DNA of 6,670 nt from Nitrococcus sp. (GCA_030452365.1 JAKDMK010000128.1:1-6670); one strand, 5' to 3'. Shown: positions 1-5,699, numbered from the stretch's first letter. A program made the numbers and translations. Notes: a model not told the origin generated them from the sequence alone.

Positions 1-81
1 TTTCCCGTTCGCCTCCGTTTTGCCCCTCTCAGCGCGCCTGGACATCCCGGCATGGCAGTGGCAGCGCGGGTGTGCGCGAAC

Positions 82-86
82 AGGGG
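82..86 (+). promoter_or_regulatory. Ribosome binding site deciding the btuB start
   Basis: AGGGG lies 7 nt upstream of the ATG at 94. The alternative in-frame ATG at 52 has no such site and would add 14 residues in front of the signal peptide, so the later start is preferred. Confidence 0.6.
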
Positions 87-93
87 ACCCACT

Positions 94-1926
94 ATGCAAC
101 AGCGGCCGATTTATCTTGCCACGGCAGCCCTAATGGCGGGGCTGCCGGCTATCGTGAGCGCCATTGAGATTCCTCCCGTTGTCGTCACGGCAGCCCGATT
201 ACCGAGAACGGTTGATGAAGCACTTGCCCCGGTCACGGTGATCTCACGTGAGGAGATCGAGGCGATGAGCCCGCGGAGCATCGTCGATGTGCTGCGCTTG
301 CAGCCCGGTGTCAACGTGGCCGTCAGCGGCGGTCTTGGGGGCAATACCAGCGTATTTCTGCGCGGCACCAACTCGGATCAGGTGCTGGTGCTGATCGACG
401 GTGTAAGAGCGAGCTCAGCGGCGAGCGGTCTATTTGCCTGGCGCCAGCTCTCACCGGCACAAATCGAGCGCATTGAGATCGTTCGCGGACCGCGGGCTAT
501 GCTTTATGGCTCGGATGCCATCGGCGGCGTGATTCAGATTTTCACGCGCCGGGCGCAAGGCCTGACGGCTTCGATGAAGGCCGGCTCGTACGATACTCAA
601 CGCGCCGCGGTTGGTGTTGGGTTCGGGGATACGACTCGCCTGGAGTTGAATGCCTCCTATACTCACACTGATGGCTTTTCGGCCACGAACCCGAGCATTT
701 GCAAGGGCATTCCCGATAACTTTTGCAGCTACGATCCCGACAATGACGGTTACATAAACCGCAGCGTTAACGGACGGTTCACGACGCCGTTGTGGGATGG
801 CGCGAACTTGCGTGTGTCCGGCTGGTATGCCAACGGCGATGTCGAGTTCGATCAGGGCACACAGGATACGGTGAACGCGATTGTCGGCGCCCGCCTCAGC
901 GATAGCCTAGCGTCGTTCTGGGATTACAGCCTGACGCTCGGTTACAGCCAGGATGATTTCAAGATCACATCGGCTTTCCCGAGCAAGATCGACAGCGAGC
1001 GCACGACTCTCGATTGGCAGAATAACTTGTATCTTAGCGAGACACAGACATTGATGTTGGGTCTTAACTGGCGCCGCGCGGCCGGCAAGAACCTCGACAC
1101 CGCGACGTCCGACGTGGTCTTCGATGAATCCATACACAATACGGGTATGTATGCCAACTGGCTCGCTACGTTCGGCCGCAGCGACCTGCAGCTTGGTGCT
1201 CGCTATGACCACCACAGCGCGTTCGGTGGTCATGTGACCGGGCAGCTGGCCTGGGGCTATCGGCTCGGCGCGGGCTACCGCGTGCTGGCCTCGTTCGGCA
1301 CCGCTTATAGGGCGCCCGACCTCAACCAGCTCTTTCATCCCGGATTCGGCGGCTTTTTTGCCGGAAATCCGAATCTCGACCCGGAGCGTTCGCGCTCGGC
1401 CGAGCTGGGGTTGCGTTATCACCAGCCCGGTGGCCAGCGGCGGGTGGAGGCGAACCTCTTCTATACCAAGATCTATGATCTCATTGCTTTTCAGGGCGAG
1501 AAGAACCAGGCGATCAACATCGATGAGGCGAGCATCCCGGGGCTCGAGCTGGTGTACGCCGACGGCATCGGTCGCTGGAGCCTGAGCTCGAGCCTCACCT
1601 TGCAGCGCCCGCGTAACTTAACCGACGATACTCGCTTGCTGCGCCGACCCAAGGTCAAGTATTCCCTCGTTTTGGCACGCACGCTGGGCACCGGCAGCAT
1701 CATTCGCGCGGAGCTACTCAGTGTTGGCGACCGGGCCGACATCGGCGATGAGACACTTGGCGGGTATACGCTATTCAATCTCAGCGGCCAGATTCAACTC
1801 AGCCAAGCGTGGTTCATGGAAGGCCGGATCGAGAATATCACGGACAAAGACTATGAGAGCACATTTGGCTTCAATACCCCCGGTCGGACATTTTTTCTAG
1901 GTATTCGCTACAATGGCGGAGGGTAG
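94..1926 (+). CDS. btuB: TonB-dependent vitamin B12 (cobalamin) outer-membrane receptor, BtuB family
   Basis: A 610-residue protein, close to the ~594 precursor residues of E. coli BtuB. BtuB binds cobalamin at the cell surface and imports it into the periplasm using TonB/ExbBD energy. Residues 1-23 look like a Sec signal peptide ending VSA, followed by a TonB box (about 26-33, IPPVVVTA). The plug domain spans about 45-152 with FLRGTN, VLVLIDGVR, IERIEIVRGPR and YGSDAIGGV, all strongly BtuB-like. The rest is a 22-strand-type barrel, with GTAYRAPDLNQLF and NPNLDPERS late and NITDKDYESTFGF near the end. The sequence DPDNDGY (214-220) corresponds to the aspartate-rich Ca-binding loop of E. coli BtuB. 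The start at 94 was chosen over an in-frame ATG at 52 because AGGGG (82-86) lies 7 nt before it and the signal peptide starts cleanly there. The C-terminus ends IRYNGGG rather than on an aromatic residue. No other B12 genes are visible. Substrate is assigned by similarity; a related corrinoid receptor is possible. Confidence 0.9.
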   Translation: MQQRPIYLATAALMAGLPAIVSAIEIPPVVVTAARLPRTVDEALAPVTVISREEIEAMSPRSIVDVLRLQPGVNVAVSGGLGGNTSVFLRGTNSDQVLVLIDGVRASSAASGLFAWRQLSPAQIERIEIVRGPRAMLYGSDAIGGVIQIFTRRAQGLTASMKAGSYDTQRAAVGVGFGDTTRLELNASYTHTDGFSATNPSICKGIPDNFCSYDPDNDGYINRSVNGRFTTPLWDGANLRVSGWYANGDVEFDQGTQDTVNAIVGARLSDSLASFWDYSLTLGYSQDDFKITSAFPSKIDSERTTLDWQNNLYLSETQTLMLGLNWRRAAGKNLDTATSDVVFDESIHNTGMYANWLATFGRSDLQLGARYDHHSAFGGHVTGQLAWGYRLGAGYRVLASFGTAYRAPDLNQLFHPGFGGFFAGNPNLDPERSRSAELGLRYHQPGGQRRVEANLFYTKIYDLIAFQGEKNQAINIDEASIPGLELVYADGIGRWSLSSSLTLQRPRNLTDDTRLLRRPKVKYSLVLARTLGTGSIIRAELLSVGDRADIGDETLGGYTLFNLSGQIQLSQAWFMEGRIENITDKDYESTFGFNTPGRTFFLGIRYNGGG

Positions 1927-1950
1927 CTGAGCCGCACGGGCGCATGTGCT

Positions 1951-1965
1951 GGCCGCTCGGCGGCC
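1951..1965. other. GC-rich stem-loop after btuB (no U tract)
   Basis: GGCCGC, then a TCG loop, then GCGGCC gives a perfect 6-bp stem starting 25 nt after the btuB stop. No run of T follows on either strand, so it does not qualify as an intrinsic terminator. It could be an mRNA 3'-end stabiliser or an attenuating hairpin between btuB and the next gene. The rest of the 1927-2069 gap shows no clear promoter. Confidence 0.4.
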
Positions 1966-2054
1966 CATGGGTTGAATGCGTGCCGATCACCGCCTAACTG
2001 ATGCTCAAAGCGATAATATTGAGAACAACGGCATCGACCGGCTGCTGGCGGATT

Positions 2055-2062
2055 GAGGGAGA
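2055..2062 (+). promoter_or_regulatory. Ribosome binding site deciding the start of the small acidic protein
   Basis: GAGGGAGA is a strong SD-like sequence 7 nt before the ATG at 2070. It argues against starting at the upstream in-frame codon at 2001. Confidence 0.65.
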
Positions 2063-2069
2063 TCAAGTA

Positions 2070-2369
2070 ATGGGAACGATTGCGCCGCCCGTGGTGGGCG
2101 ACTGGTATATGTTACCTAAAGGTGAGAGCTTCGAGGTGGTAGCCTACGATCATGAGGACGAAACGGTCGAGATCCAGTACTTCGACGGCGCGGTAGAGGA
2201 GTTCGAGCTCGAGACCTGGATCGAGCTTAGCGCGGAGCCAATCGAGCCGCCCGAGGATTGGTCCGGGTCGGTCGATATCATGCGTGAGGACTATTGGGCG
2301 GAGGATCGGGCGAACCCATATAACCCCAAAAATCCCCTCGATGAACTGGATATCAAGGACAAAAACTGA
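2070..2369 (+). CDS. Small acidic hypothetical protein, resembles DUF6763 family
   Basis: A 99-residue soluble protein with no signal peptide, no membrane segment and no cysteine. It is strongly acidic. Visible landmarks are VVGDWY (8-13), FEVVAYDHEDETVEIQYFDG (21-40), the alternating pattern EEFELETW (43-50), and PIEPPEDWSG (57-66). The first half reads as a short beta-barrel-like fold and the tail (about 67-99) as polar and probably flexible. From memory the VGDWY / VEIQYFDG / EPPEDW pattern matches small proteins annotated DUF6763 in gammaproteobacteria; this is not verified and no function is known to me. The reading frame is open back to 2001, but the ATG at 2070 is preferred because GAGGGAGA (2055-2062) sits 7 nt upstream and the conserved part begins right after it. 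It lies 28 bp before nfi and may be co-transcribed with it. Confidence 0.8.
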   Translation: MGTIAPPVVGDWYMLPKGESFEVVAYDHEDETVEIQYFDGAVEEFELETWIELSAEPIEPPEDWSGSVDIMREDYWAEDRANPYNPKNPLDELDIKDKN

Positions 2370-2374
2370 GGCAG

Positions 2375-2389
2375 CGCCAAGTGTTGGCG
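2375..2389 (+). other. Hairpin immediately upstream of the nfi start
   Basis: CGCCAA, loop GTG, TTGGCG form a perfect 6-bp stem that ends 8 nt before the nfi ATG at 2398. It covers the position where an SD sequence would sit. There is no T run. See the corresponding finding for the possible effect on translation. Confidence 0.45.
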
Positions 2390-2397
2390 GCGCCGGC

Positions 2398-3093
2398 ATG
2401 CAGTTTGATCCGCGCCACGATTGGGCCGTCACGCCAAAGCAAGCCATTGCCCTGCAGCGCAAGTTGGCTGCTCGGGTTCTTTTGCAGCCTGGCCCGAAGA
2501 ATGTGCGTTGCATCGCGGGCGTGGATACCGGCTTCGTCGATCACGGCCGAACGGCGCGGGCGGCAGTCGTCGTATTGAGCTTTCCGCAACTGGCGCCGTT
2601 AGAGATCCAGACCGCGTTCGAGCCGACCCCGTTTCCGTACATTCCGGGTTTGCTGTCCTTTCGCGAGTTGCCCGCGGTGCTGCGTGCCCTGGAGAAGCTA
2701 TCGGCGTTACCTGATCTGGTACTCTGCGATGGGCAGGGCATCGCCCATCCCCGCCGGCTCGGTATCGCTGCCCATCTGGGTGTCGTGACCGGGCTGCGGA
2801 CAATAGGTGTCGGTAAATCGCGTTTGATCGGGGAGTATCGAGAGCCTGGGCAGGAGAAAGGCTGCGTAGTGCCGCTCATGGATGCACAACAGCGTATCGG
2901 CAGCGTCGTTCGCACGCGCACTGCCGTGCGCCCACTATTTGTCTCGCCGGGTCACCGCACTGATCATGATAGAGCCGTTCAATGGACGCTTGCTTGCACG
3001 CGGCGCTATCGCTTGCCTGAGCCGATCCGTATGGCGGACCGGGTGGCATCGGCGCGTCGGGCTCAGAAAGGAACCCCGTGGGTTGACAGGTAG
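2398..3093 (+). CDS. nfi: Endonuclease V (deoxyinosine 3' endonuclease)
   Basis: A 231-residue cytosolic nuclease (E. coli Nfi has 223). The family cleaves the second phosphodiester bond 3' of deoxyinosine and acts on other deaminated bases. Family motifs are intact: IAGVDTGF with D43, PYIPGLLSFRELPA with E90, LVLCDGQGIAHPRRLG with D111 and H117, GVGKSRL with K140, PLFVSPGH (about 213-220), and RYRLPEPIRMAD near the end. D43, E90 and D111 match the Mg-binding acidic triad of the family, so it should be active. The third motif reads DGQG where E. coli has DGHG. The start at 2398 gives the usual family length; in-frame ATGs at 2341 and 2284 would overlap the preceding gene and add unfamiliar sequence. 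No good SD precedes 2398, and a hairpin occupies that place. Its 3' end overlaps the convergent response-regulator gene by 31 bp. Confidence 0.92.
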   Translation: MQFDPRHDWAVTPKQAIALQRKLAARVLLQPGPKNVRCIAGVDTGFVDHGRTARAAVVVLSFPQLAPLEIQTAFEPTPFPYIPGLLSFRELPAVLRALEKLSALPDLVLCDGQGIAHPRRLGIAAHLGVVTGLRTIGVGKSRLIGEYREPGQEKGCVVPLMDAQQRIGSVVRTRTAVRPLFVSPGHRTDHDRAVQWTLACTRRYRLPEPIRMADRVASARRAQKGTPWVDR

Positions 3094-4241
3094 ACGCTGG
3101 CGGCCACCCCGGCGATGACCAGAGCCAAGCCGAGGCCTGCGCCAATGTACAGCCACCGTCGCAGATGAGACGCGCTCGCCTGCACCAGCGCGCGAACGCG
3201 ATCGTCGTCCTGCATCCGGTACTCGGTTAGGGACTCCGCGATCTGTTGGCTTGTCGCATCGCGCGCCGCTTGCGCCGCTGTATCCAGAGCCGCATCCCGC
3301 GCCAGGCGCTGCGCGTCCTCCAGAATTCGATCCCGAATGTGCGGCAGCGTCTCCTCGACGAGCGCGGCGCGCAGGCGGGGTAGGGCGGTTTCGAGGACGA
3401 TCTCGGTGAACTGCTGGCGGAAAACATCCGCAGCCAATAGCTCGGTCATGTGGTCCCGAAGCTCGCGGCGTATGTCGGCCTTGATATTCTCCGCTGGCGT
3501 AGCCTCGATGCCCTTGCCAAAGCGCTCGATGGCCTCCCGGGCGGTATCCTGGGCGATGCGGCGGGCGGTTTTCTCAAGGAGTGCGTTGCTGGATTCCTGA
3601 GCGGCTTCGCCCGCTTTGTTGATCGCTCTTTCAAGCTCCTCTCGCAGGGAGCCGATGTGTCGCTGCACGAGCTGTTCGGCCGCCTCGATGGCTTTGGCTT
3701 CAGCCGCCTCGCGGGCCGCGTTGCGGATTTCCTGCCAGTCAATTTCCCGCGCCGGTTCGGCTTGTGTTGCAGGCGCGGGTTCTGCTGCCGCCGGCAGGGG
3801 GGGCTCCGGAGCTTTGTCCACTGGAGAAGTGGGCTCAGCCGGCACTTTCGTCGGACTGGGCTCGCTGGAGAGTCGTTCTAGGGAGTCCAGAATCTCCTCC
3901 AGGCTTTCCTCGCCGCTGGGTTTAGTGAGGAAGCCCACGATCCCGAGCGCCTCAGCGCGCTCACGATCGGTCTCGTTTTCCTGAGCGGTGTACATGACAA
4001 CTGGAATGTCTGTGTTCCCAGGCAAAGAGCGGATGCGACGTGTCGCCTCGAAGCCATCCATATCCGGCATCATGAAATCCATAAAGACTACATCCGGGCG
4101 AGTCGTCTGCAGATAGGTGAGGGCCTCAGTGCCGGTAGCCACCGTGTCCACATCGACATTGCGGCGCTGCAAGAGCTTGCTGAGCGCGATGCGGGCAAGA
4201 CGCGAGTCATCAACTACCAGGGCCTTTTTTACCCGTACCAT
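3063..4241 (-). CDS. Membrane-anchored response regulator: receiver domain, long helical region, C-terminal transmembrane helix
   Basis: A 392-residue protein. Residues 5-122 are a complete receiver domain: acidic pair D11/D12, phospho-acceptor D55 in FMDFMMPDMDG, switch T85 in VVMYTA, and invariant K107 in LTKPSG. It should accept phosphate from a histidine kinase, but none is encoded here. Residues 125-164 form a Pro/Glu/Ala-rich linker. Residues 166-362 are Ala-, Arg- and Glu-rich and predicted almost entirely helical, suggesting coiled coil or oligomerisation. W363-L385 is a hydrophobic membrane helix preceded by HLRR, with a 7-residue tail, so the receiver should face the cytoplasm. There is no DNA-binding, GGDEF, EAL or other classical output domain. 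The ATG at 4241 has GGAAAG 6 nt upstream; a TTG at 4271 would add 10 residues before the receiver. The receiver is certain; the function is unknown. Confidence 0.88.
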   Translation of the reverse strand: MVRVKKALVVDDSRLARIALSKLLQRRNVDVDTVATGTEALTYLQTTRPDVVFMDFMMPDMDGFEATRRIRSLPGNTDIPVVMYTAQENETDRERAEALGIVGFLTKPSGEESLEEILDSLERLSSEPSPTKVPAEPTSPVDKAPEPPLPAAAEPAPATQAEPAREIDWQEIRNAAREAAEAKAIEAAEQLVQRHIGSLREELERAINKAGEAAQESSNALLEKTARRIAQDTAREAIERFGKGIEATPAENIKADIRRELRDHMTELLAADVFRQQFTEIVLETALPRLRAALVEETLPHIRDRILEDAQRLARDAALDTAAQAARDATSQQIAESLTEYRMQDDDRVRALVQASASHLRRWLYIGAGLGLALVIAGVAASVYLSTHGVPF

Positions 4242-4247
4242 TAAAGT

Positions 4248-4253
4248 CTTTCC
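4248..4253 (-). promoter_or_regulatory. Ribosome binding site deciding the response-regulator start
   Basis: On the minus strand GGAAAG lies 6 nt before the ATG at 4241. This supports that start over the upstream in-frame TTG at 4271. Confidence 0.5.
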
Positions 4254-4326
4254 ATGGATGTTGTACAGCAACCTGGGTTAACTCATTCCACCACGCATTC
4301 GGGTTGTTGCACGCCGCCGATCGACG

Positions 4327-4367
4327 CTGGCGAGTGCATGTGCATGAGTCCGTCCGGTGGACTGGCG
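4327..4367. repeat. Copy A of an imperfect ~40-bp repeat, upstream of the response-regulator gene
   Basis: Shares ordered identical blocks with 4951-4990, in the same orientation: CTGG, AGTGC, the 12-mer TGCATGAGTCCG (4341-4352 here), CCGGT and GGCG, separated by short differing spacers. It lies 86-126 bp upstream of the response-regulator start. Inside it, AGTCC and GGACT form a 5-bp inverted repeat around GTCCGGT. The remainder of the 4242-4398 gap shows no confident promoter or terminator. Confidence 0.5.
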
Positions 4368-4398
4368 CAAGAAACCGGTCTGCAATAATGCTTGCGGA

Positions 4399-4800
4399 CT
4401 ATCCTCCGATTGCCTGACCGGGCTCGCGCGTGGCCAACCACTCCCGGGCGTCGGCACTACCCCCAAGCGCCGCTTGGTAGAACCAGCGAATTGCGGTTTC
4501 CTCGTTCCTTGGTACACCGCGTCCTTCCGCGTACATCACGCCTAGGTTATGTTGCGCGGAAACCTGGCCCTGCTGGGCAGCGGCCTCAAACCAATGGACA
4601 GCCATCGTCTCGTTTAACGTCACTCCTTGTCCGGTTGCGTACAAGAAGCCAAGCGCATGTTGGGCCTCGGCAAGCCCGCGGAGCGCCGCGCGCCGGTAGA
4701 AATAGGCCGCGAAGACCAAATCCACCGGACAGCCGTCCCCCGTCTCCAAACGGCATCCCCGCAGGTGATCGTTCCACGCTTTTGTAGCTTGCGAGACCAT
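4399..4800 (-). CDS. Short Sel1-like repeat (SLR) protein
   Basis: A 133-residue protein made of Sel1-type helical hairpins, a TPR-related scaffold that usually mediates protein-protein contacts. Two clear 36-residue units are visible: about 43-78 (AEAQHALGFLYATGQGV, then AVHWFEAAAQQG) and 79-114 (SAQHNLGVMYAEGRGV, then AIRWFYQAALGG). A degenerate unit precedes them (9-42, FYRRAALRG) and a half unit follows (DAREWL). There is no signal peptide, so it is probably cytosolic. C16 and C24 are the only cysteines. The ATG at 4800 has AGGGGG 7 nt upstream and an in-frame TAG two codons before it, so no longer form is possible in this frame. It is encoded just upstream of the response-regulator gene on the same strand with a 157-bp gap, and the two share an upstream repeat. 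A partnership is inferred, not shown. Confidence 0.87.
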   Translation of the reverse strand: MVSQATKAWNDHLRGCRLETGDGCPVDLVFAAYFYRRAALRGLAEAQHALGFLYATGQGVTLNETMAVHWFEAAAQQGQVSAQHNLGVMYAEGRGVPRNEETAIRWFYQAALGGSADAREWLATREPGQAIGG

Positions 4801-4950
4801 GTCCTAACCCCCTTTGAATACTATTCCGGCCTGCGCCAGCAAGGGGGGATGCATGAAATGAACCATATAAAGCGCAAATTAGAGTCTTGCCCACTATCTT
4901 GGCCTTCACAGCGCATGGTATCAGCGTAATATCAACTGCTTAATCCAGAA

Positions 4951-4990
4951 CTGGAGTGCTCTGCATGAGTCCGGTGCCGGTTCTGTGGCG
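4951..4990. repeat. Copy B of the imperfect ~40-bp repeat, upstream of the Sel1-repeat gene
   Basis: Carries the same ordered blocks as 4327-4367, including the identical 12-mer TGCATGAGTCCG (4962-4973). It is followed by GTGCCGG, which makes a CCGG-TG-CCGG dyad not present in copy A. It lies 151-190 bp upstream of the Sel1-repeat start. Confidence 0.5.
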
Positions 4991-4991
4991 G

Positions 4992-5009
4992 ATTATTCGA
5001 TCGGATAAT
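4992..5009. promoter_or_regulatory. 18-bp near-perfect palindrome, possible operator
   Basis: ATTAT-T-CGATCG-G-ATAAT pairs at 16 of 18 positions around a centre at 5000/5001. AT-rich arms around a CG-rich core suit a dimeric repressor site. It directly follows repeat copy B. No regulator is identified. Confidence 0.35.
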
Positions 5010-5021
5010 GTCGGGTTTCAG

Positions 5022-5066
5022 TGACGTGCAGCGTCAGTTAGTGACGGCAACATGACTACTGTTGAC
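5022..5066. promoter_or_regulatory. Helically phased TGAC/GTCA half-sites, possible multi-subunit operator
   Basis: TGACG at 5022, CGTCA at 5032 and TGACG at 5042 repeat at exactly 10-bp steps with alternating orientation. TGAC follows at 5053 and 5063. All five therefore face roughly one side of the helix. On the minus strand the last three read as direct GTCA repeats 10-11 bp apart, a spacing like that used by PhoB/OmpR-type regulators. It lies about 220-266 bp upstream of the Sel1-repeat gene. Confidence 0.35.
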
Positions 5067-5171
5067 CCAAGAATCGATTGCCTGAAGGCGCGAAAGCGTT
5101 CGCTACGAAAGACGACGTCGATGGCAGGATCGATCAGTTGAATCTGGCACGGGGCTGCCCCCTTAAACTAG

Positions 5172-5194
5172 CGCCAGGCCCAATCTTGCTGGCG
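5172..5194 (-). terminator. Weak stem-loop downstream of the coiled-coil protein gene
   Basis: On the minus strand CGCCAG and CTGGCG form a 6-bp stem with an 11-nt loop, about 40 nt past the stop at 5235. It is followed by GCTAGTTTAAG, which has only a short T run. It may end the three-gene cluster transcript, but the stem is short and the loop large. Confidence 0.2.
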
Positions 5195-5234
5195 TGTGGT
5201 CCGGGAGAAGTTGGCGGGTTAGGCGGATTTGATC

Positions 5235-5699
5235 TCAGAGCTCGCTTCTTGCTTCGTCGAAGGATTTGCGAAGGGTGCGATAGCTCTTAAGGAAACCTTG
5301 CTTAACATCCTCCCAGGCGCTGCTCGAACTGGTCTCGAGCGTCTCGTACGCCTCGGCCAAATCGGCGCGCTGCGCCTCTAGCTGAGAGAGGGTGTCCCGC
5401 GCCTGCTGGCGGGCCGCGGCTTGCATCGGATCCCAATGCTGGTCGATCCATGTTTTGAGCTCAGCGATTCGCACATCGAGCTCCTCAATCAATGCCTTGG
5501 CCCGCGCGAGCGCCTGATCGCGCTGGGCTGCCGAGTATTGTTTGATCGCCTCAATGGCTTCAGTCGTTTCCTCCTGAACCGAGCCGACCTTATCCTGTCC
5601 CGTCCCGTGCTGTGCAGCGGCCAAAGTCGCAGGCACGACGACGACCCACGACGTCCACACGATGGCGATCGCAAGAACTCTCAGCCTATAGGTAGTCAT
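5235..5699 (-). CDS. Secreted coiled-coil protein, resembles sll1863-type stress-response family
   Basis: A 154-residue protein. Residues 1-29 look like a Sec signal peptide: positively charged TTYRLR, a hydrophobic stretch, and LAAA before Q30. The mature part should therefore be periplasmic. It is almost all predicted helix and rich in A, E, Q, R and K: helix about 43-83 (IEELDVRIAELK), a WIDQHWDP turn (84-91), and helix about 92-123 (LSQLEAQRADLAEAYETLE). It ends SSAWEDVKQGFLKSYRTLRKSF (126-147). That AWEDVKxGF ending after a coiled coil recalls the sll1863 stress-response family; this is from memory. There are no cysteines or catalytic motifs. The start at 5699 is chosen for the signal peptide and the AGGGACAAGGA purine stretch upstream. 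A GTG at 5789, directly after the hspQ stop, would add 30 unlikely residues. It is last in the minus-strand cluster, 90 bp after hspQ. Confidence 0.78.
   Translation of the reverse strand: MTTYRLRVLAIAIVWTSWVVVVPATLAAAQHGTGQDKVGSVQEETTEAIEAIKQYSAAQRDQALARAKALIEELDVRIAELKTWIDQHWDPMQAAARQQARDTLSQLEAQRADLAEAYETLETSSSSAWEDVKQGFLKSYRTLRKSFDEARSEL

Larger units (their letters stand above)
4801..5234. other. 434-bp intergenic region with candidate regulatory elements, no convincing gene
   Basis: The stretch lies between the Sel1-repeat start and the stop of the coiled-coil protein gene. Open frames here are short, lack SD sequences and resemble nothing I recognise. It holds repeat copy B (4951-4990), a palindrome (4992-5009), a phased row of TGAC/GTCA sites (5022-5066), and a 6-bp stem (CGCCAG / CTGGCG, 5172-5194). 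It presumably carries the promoter for the minus-strand Sel1 gene, but no clean -35/-10 pair is evident. Confidence 0.6.

Noticed and set aside
907..1422. 171-codon minus-strand frame inside btuB
   Set aside because: It lies wholly antisense to a well-supported BtuB gene and its translation shows no coherent domain; typical GC-rich shadow frame.
1972..2000. TTGAAT with TAACTG 17 bp later as a promoter for the small acidic gene
   Set aside because: The -10 candidate matches the consensus at only two positions.
3450..3881. 143-codon plus-strand frame opposite the response-regulator helical region
   Set aside because: Cys/Gly/Arg-rich translation with no motif; antisense shadow of the Ala/Glu/Arg-rich coding strand.
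4816..4826. GAATA-C-TATTC dyad upstream of the Sel1 gene
   Set aside because: Only 5-bp arms next to the SD; too short to call an operator alone.
5145..5158. TGGCAC followed by TGC, resembling a sigma-54 promoter
   Set aside because: The spacing between the GG and GC elements is 9 bp instead of the required 10, and no gene starts downstream on the plus strand.
5078..5290. 70-codon plus-strand frame in the intergenic gap
   Set aside because: TTG start, no SD, no recognisable motif, and it runs antisense into the end of the coiled-coil protein gene.
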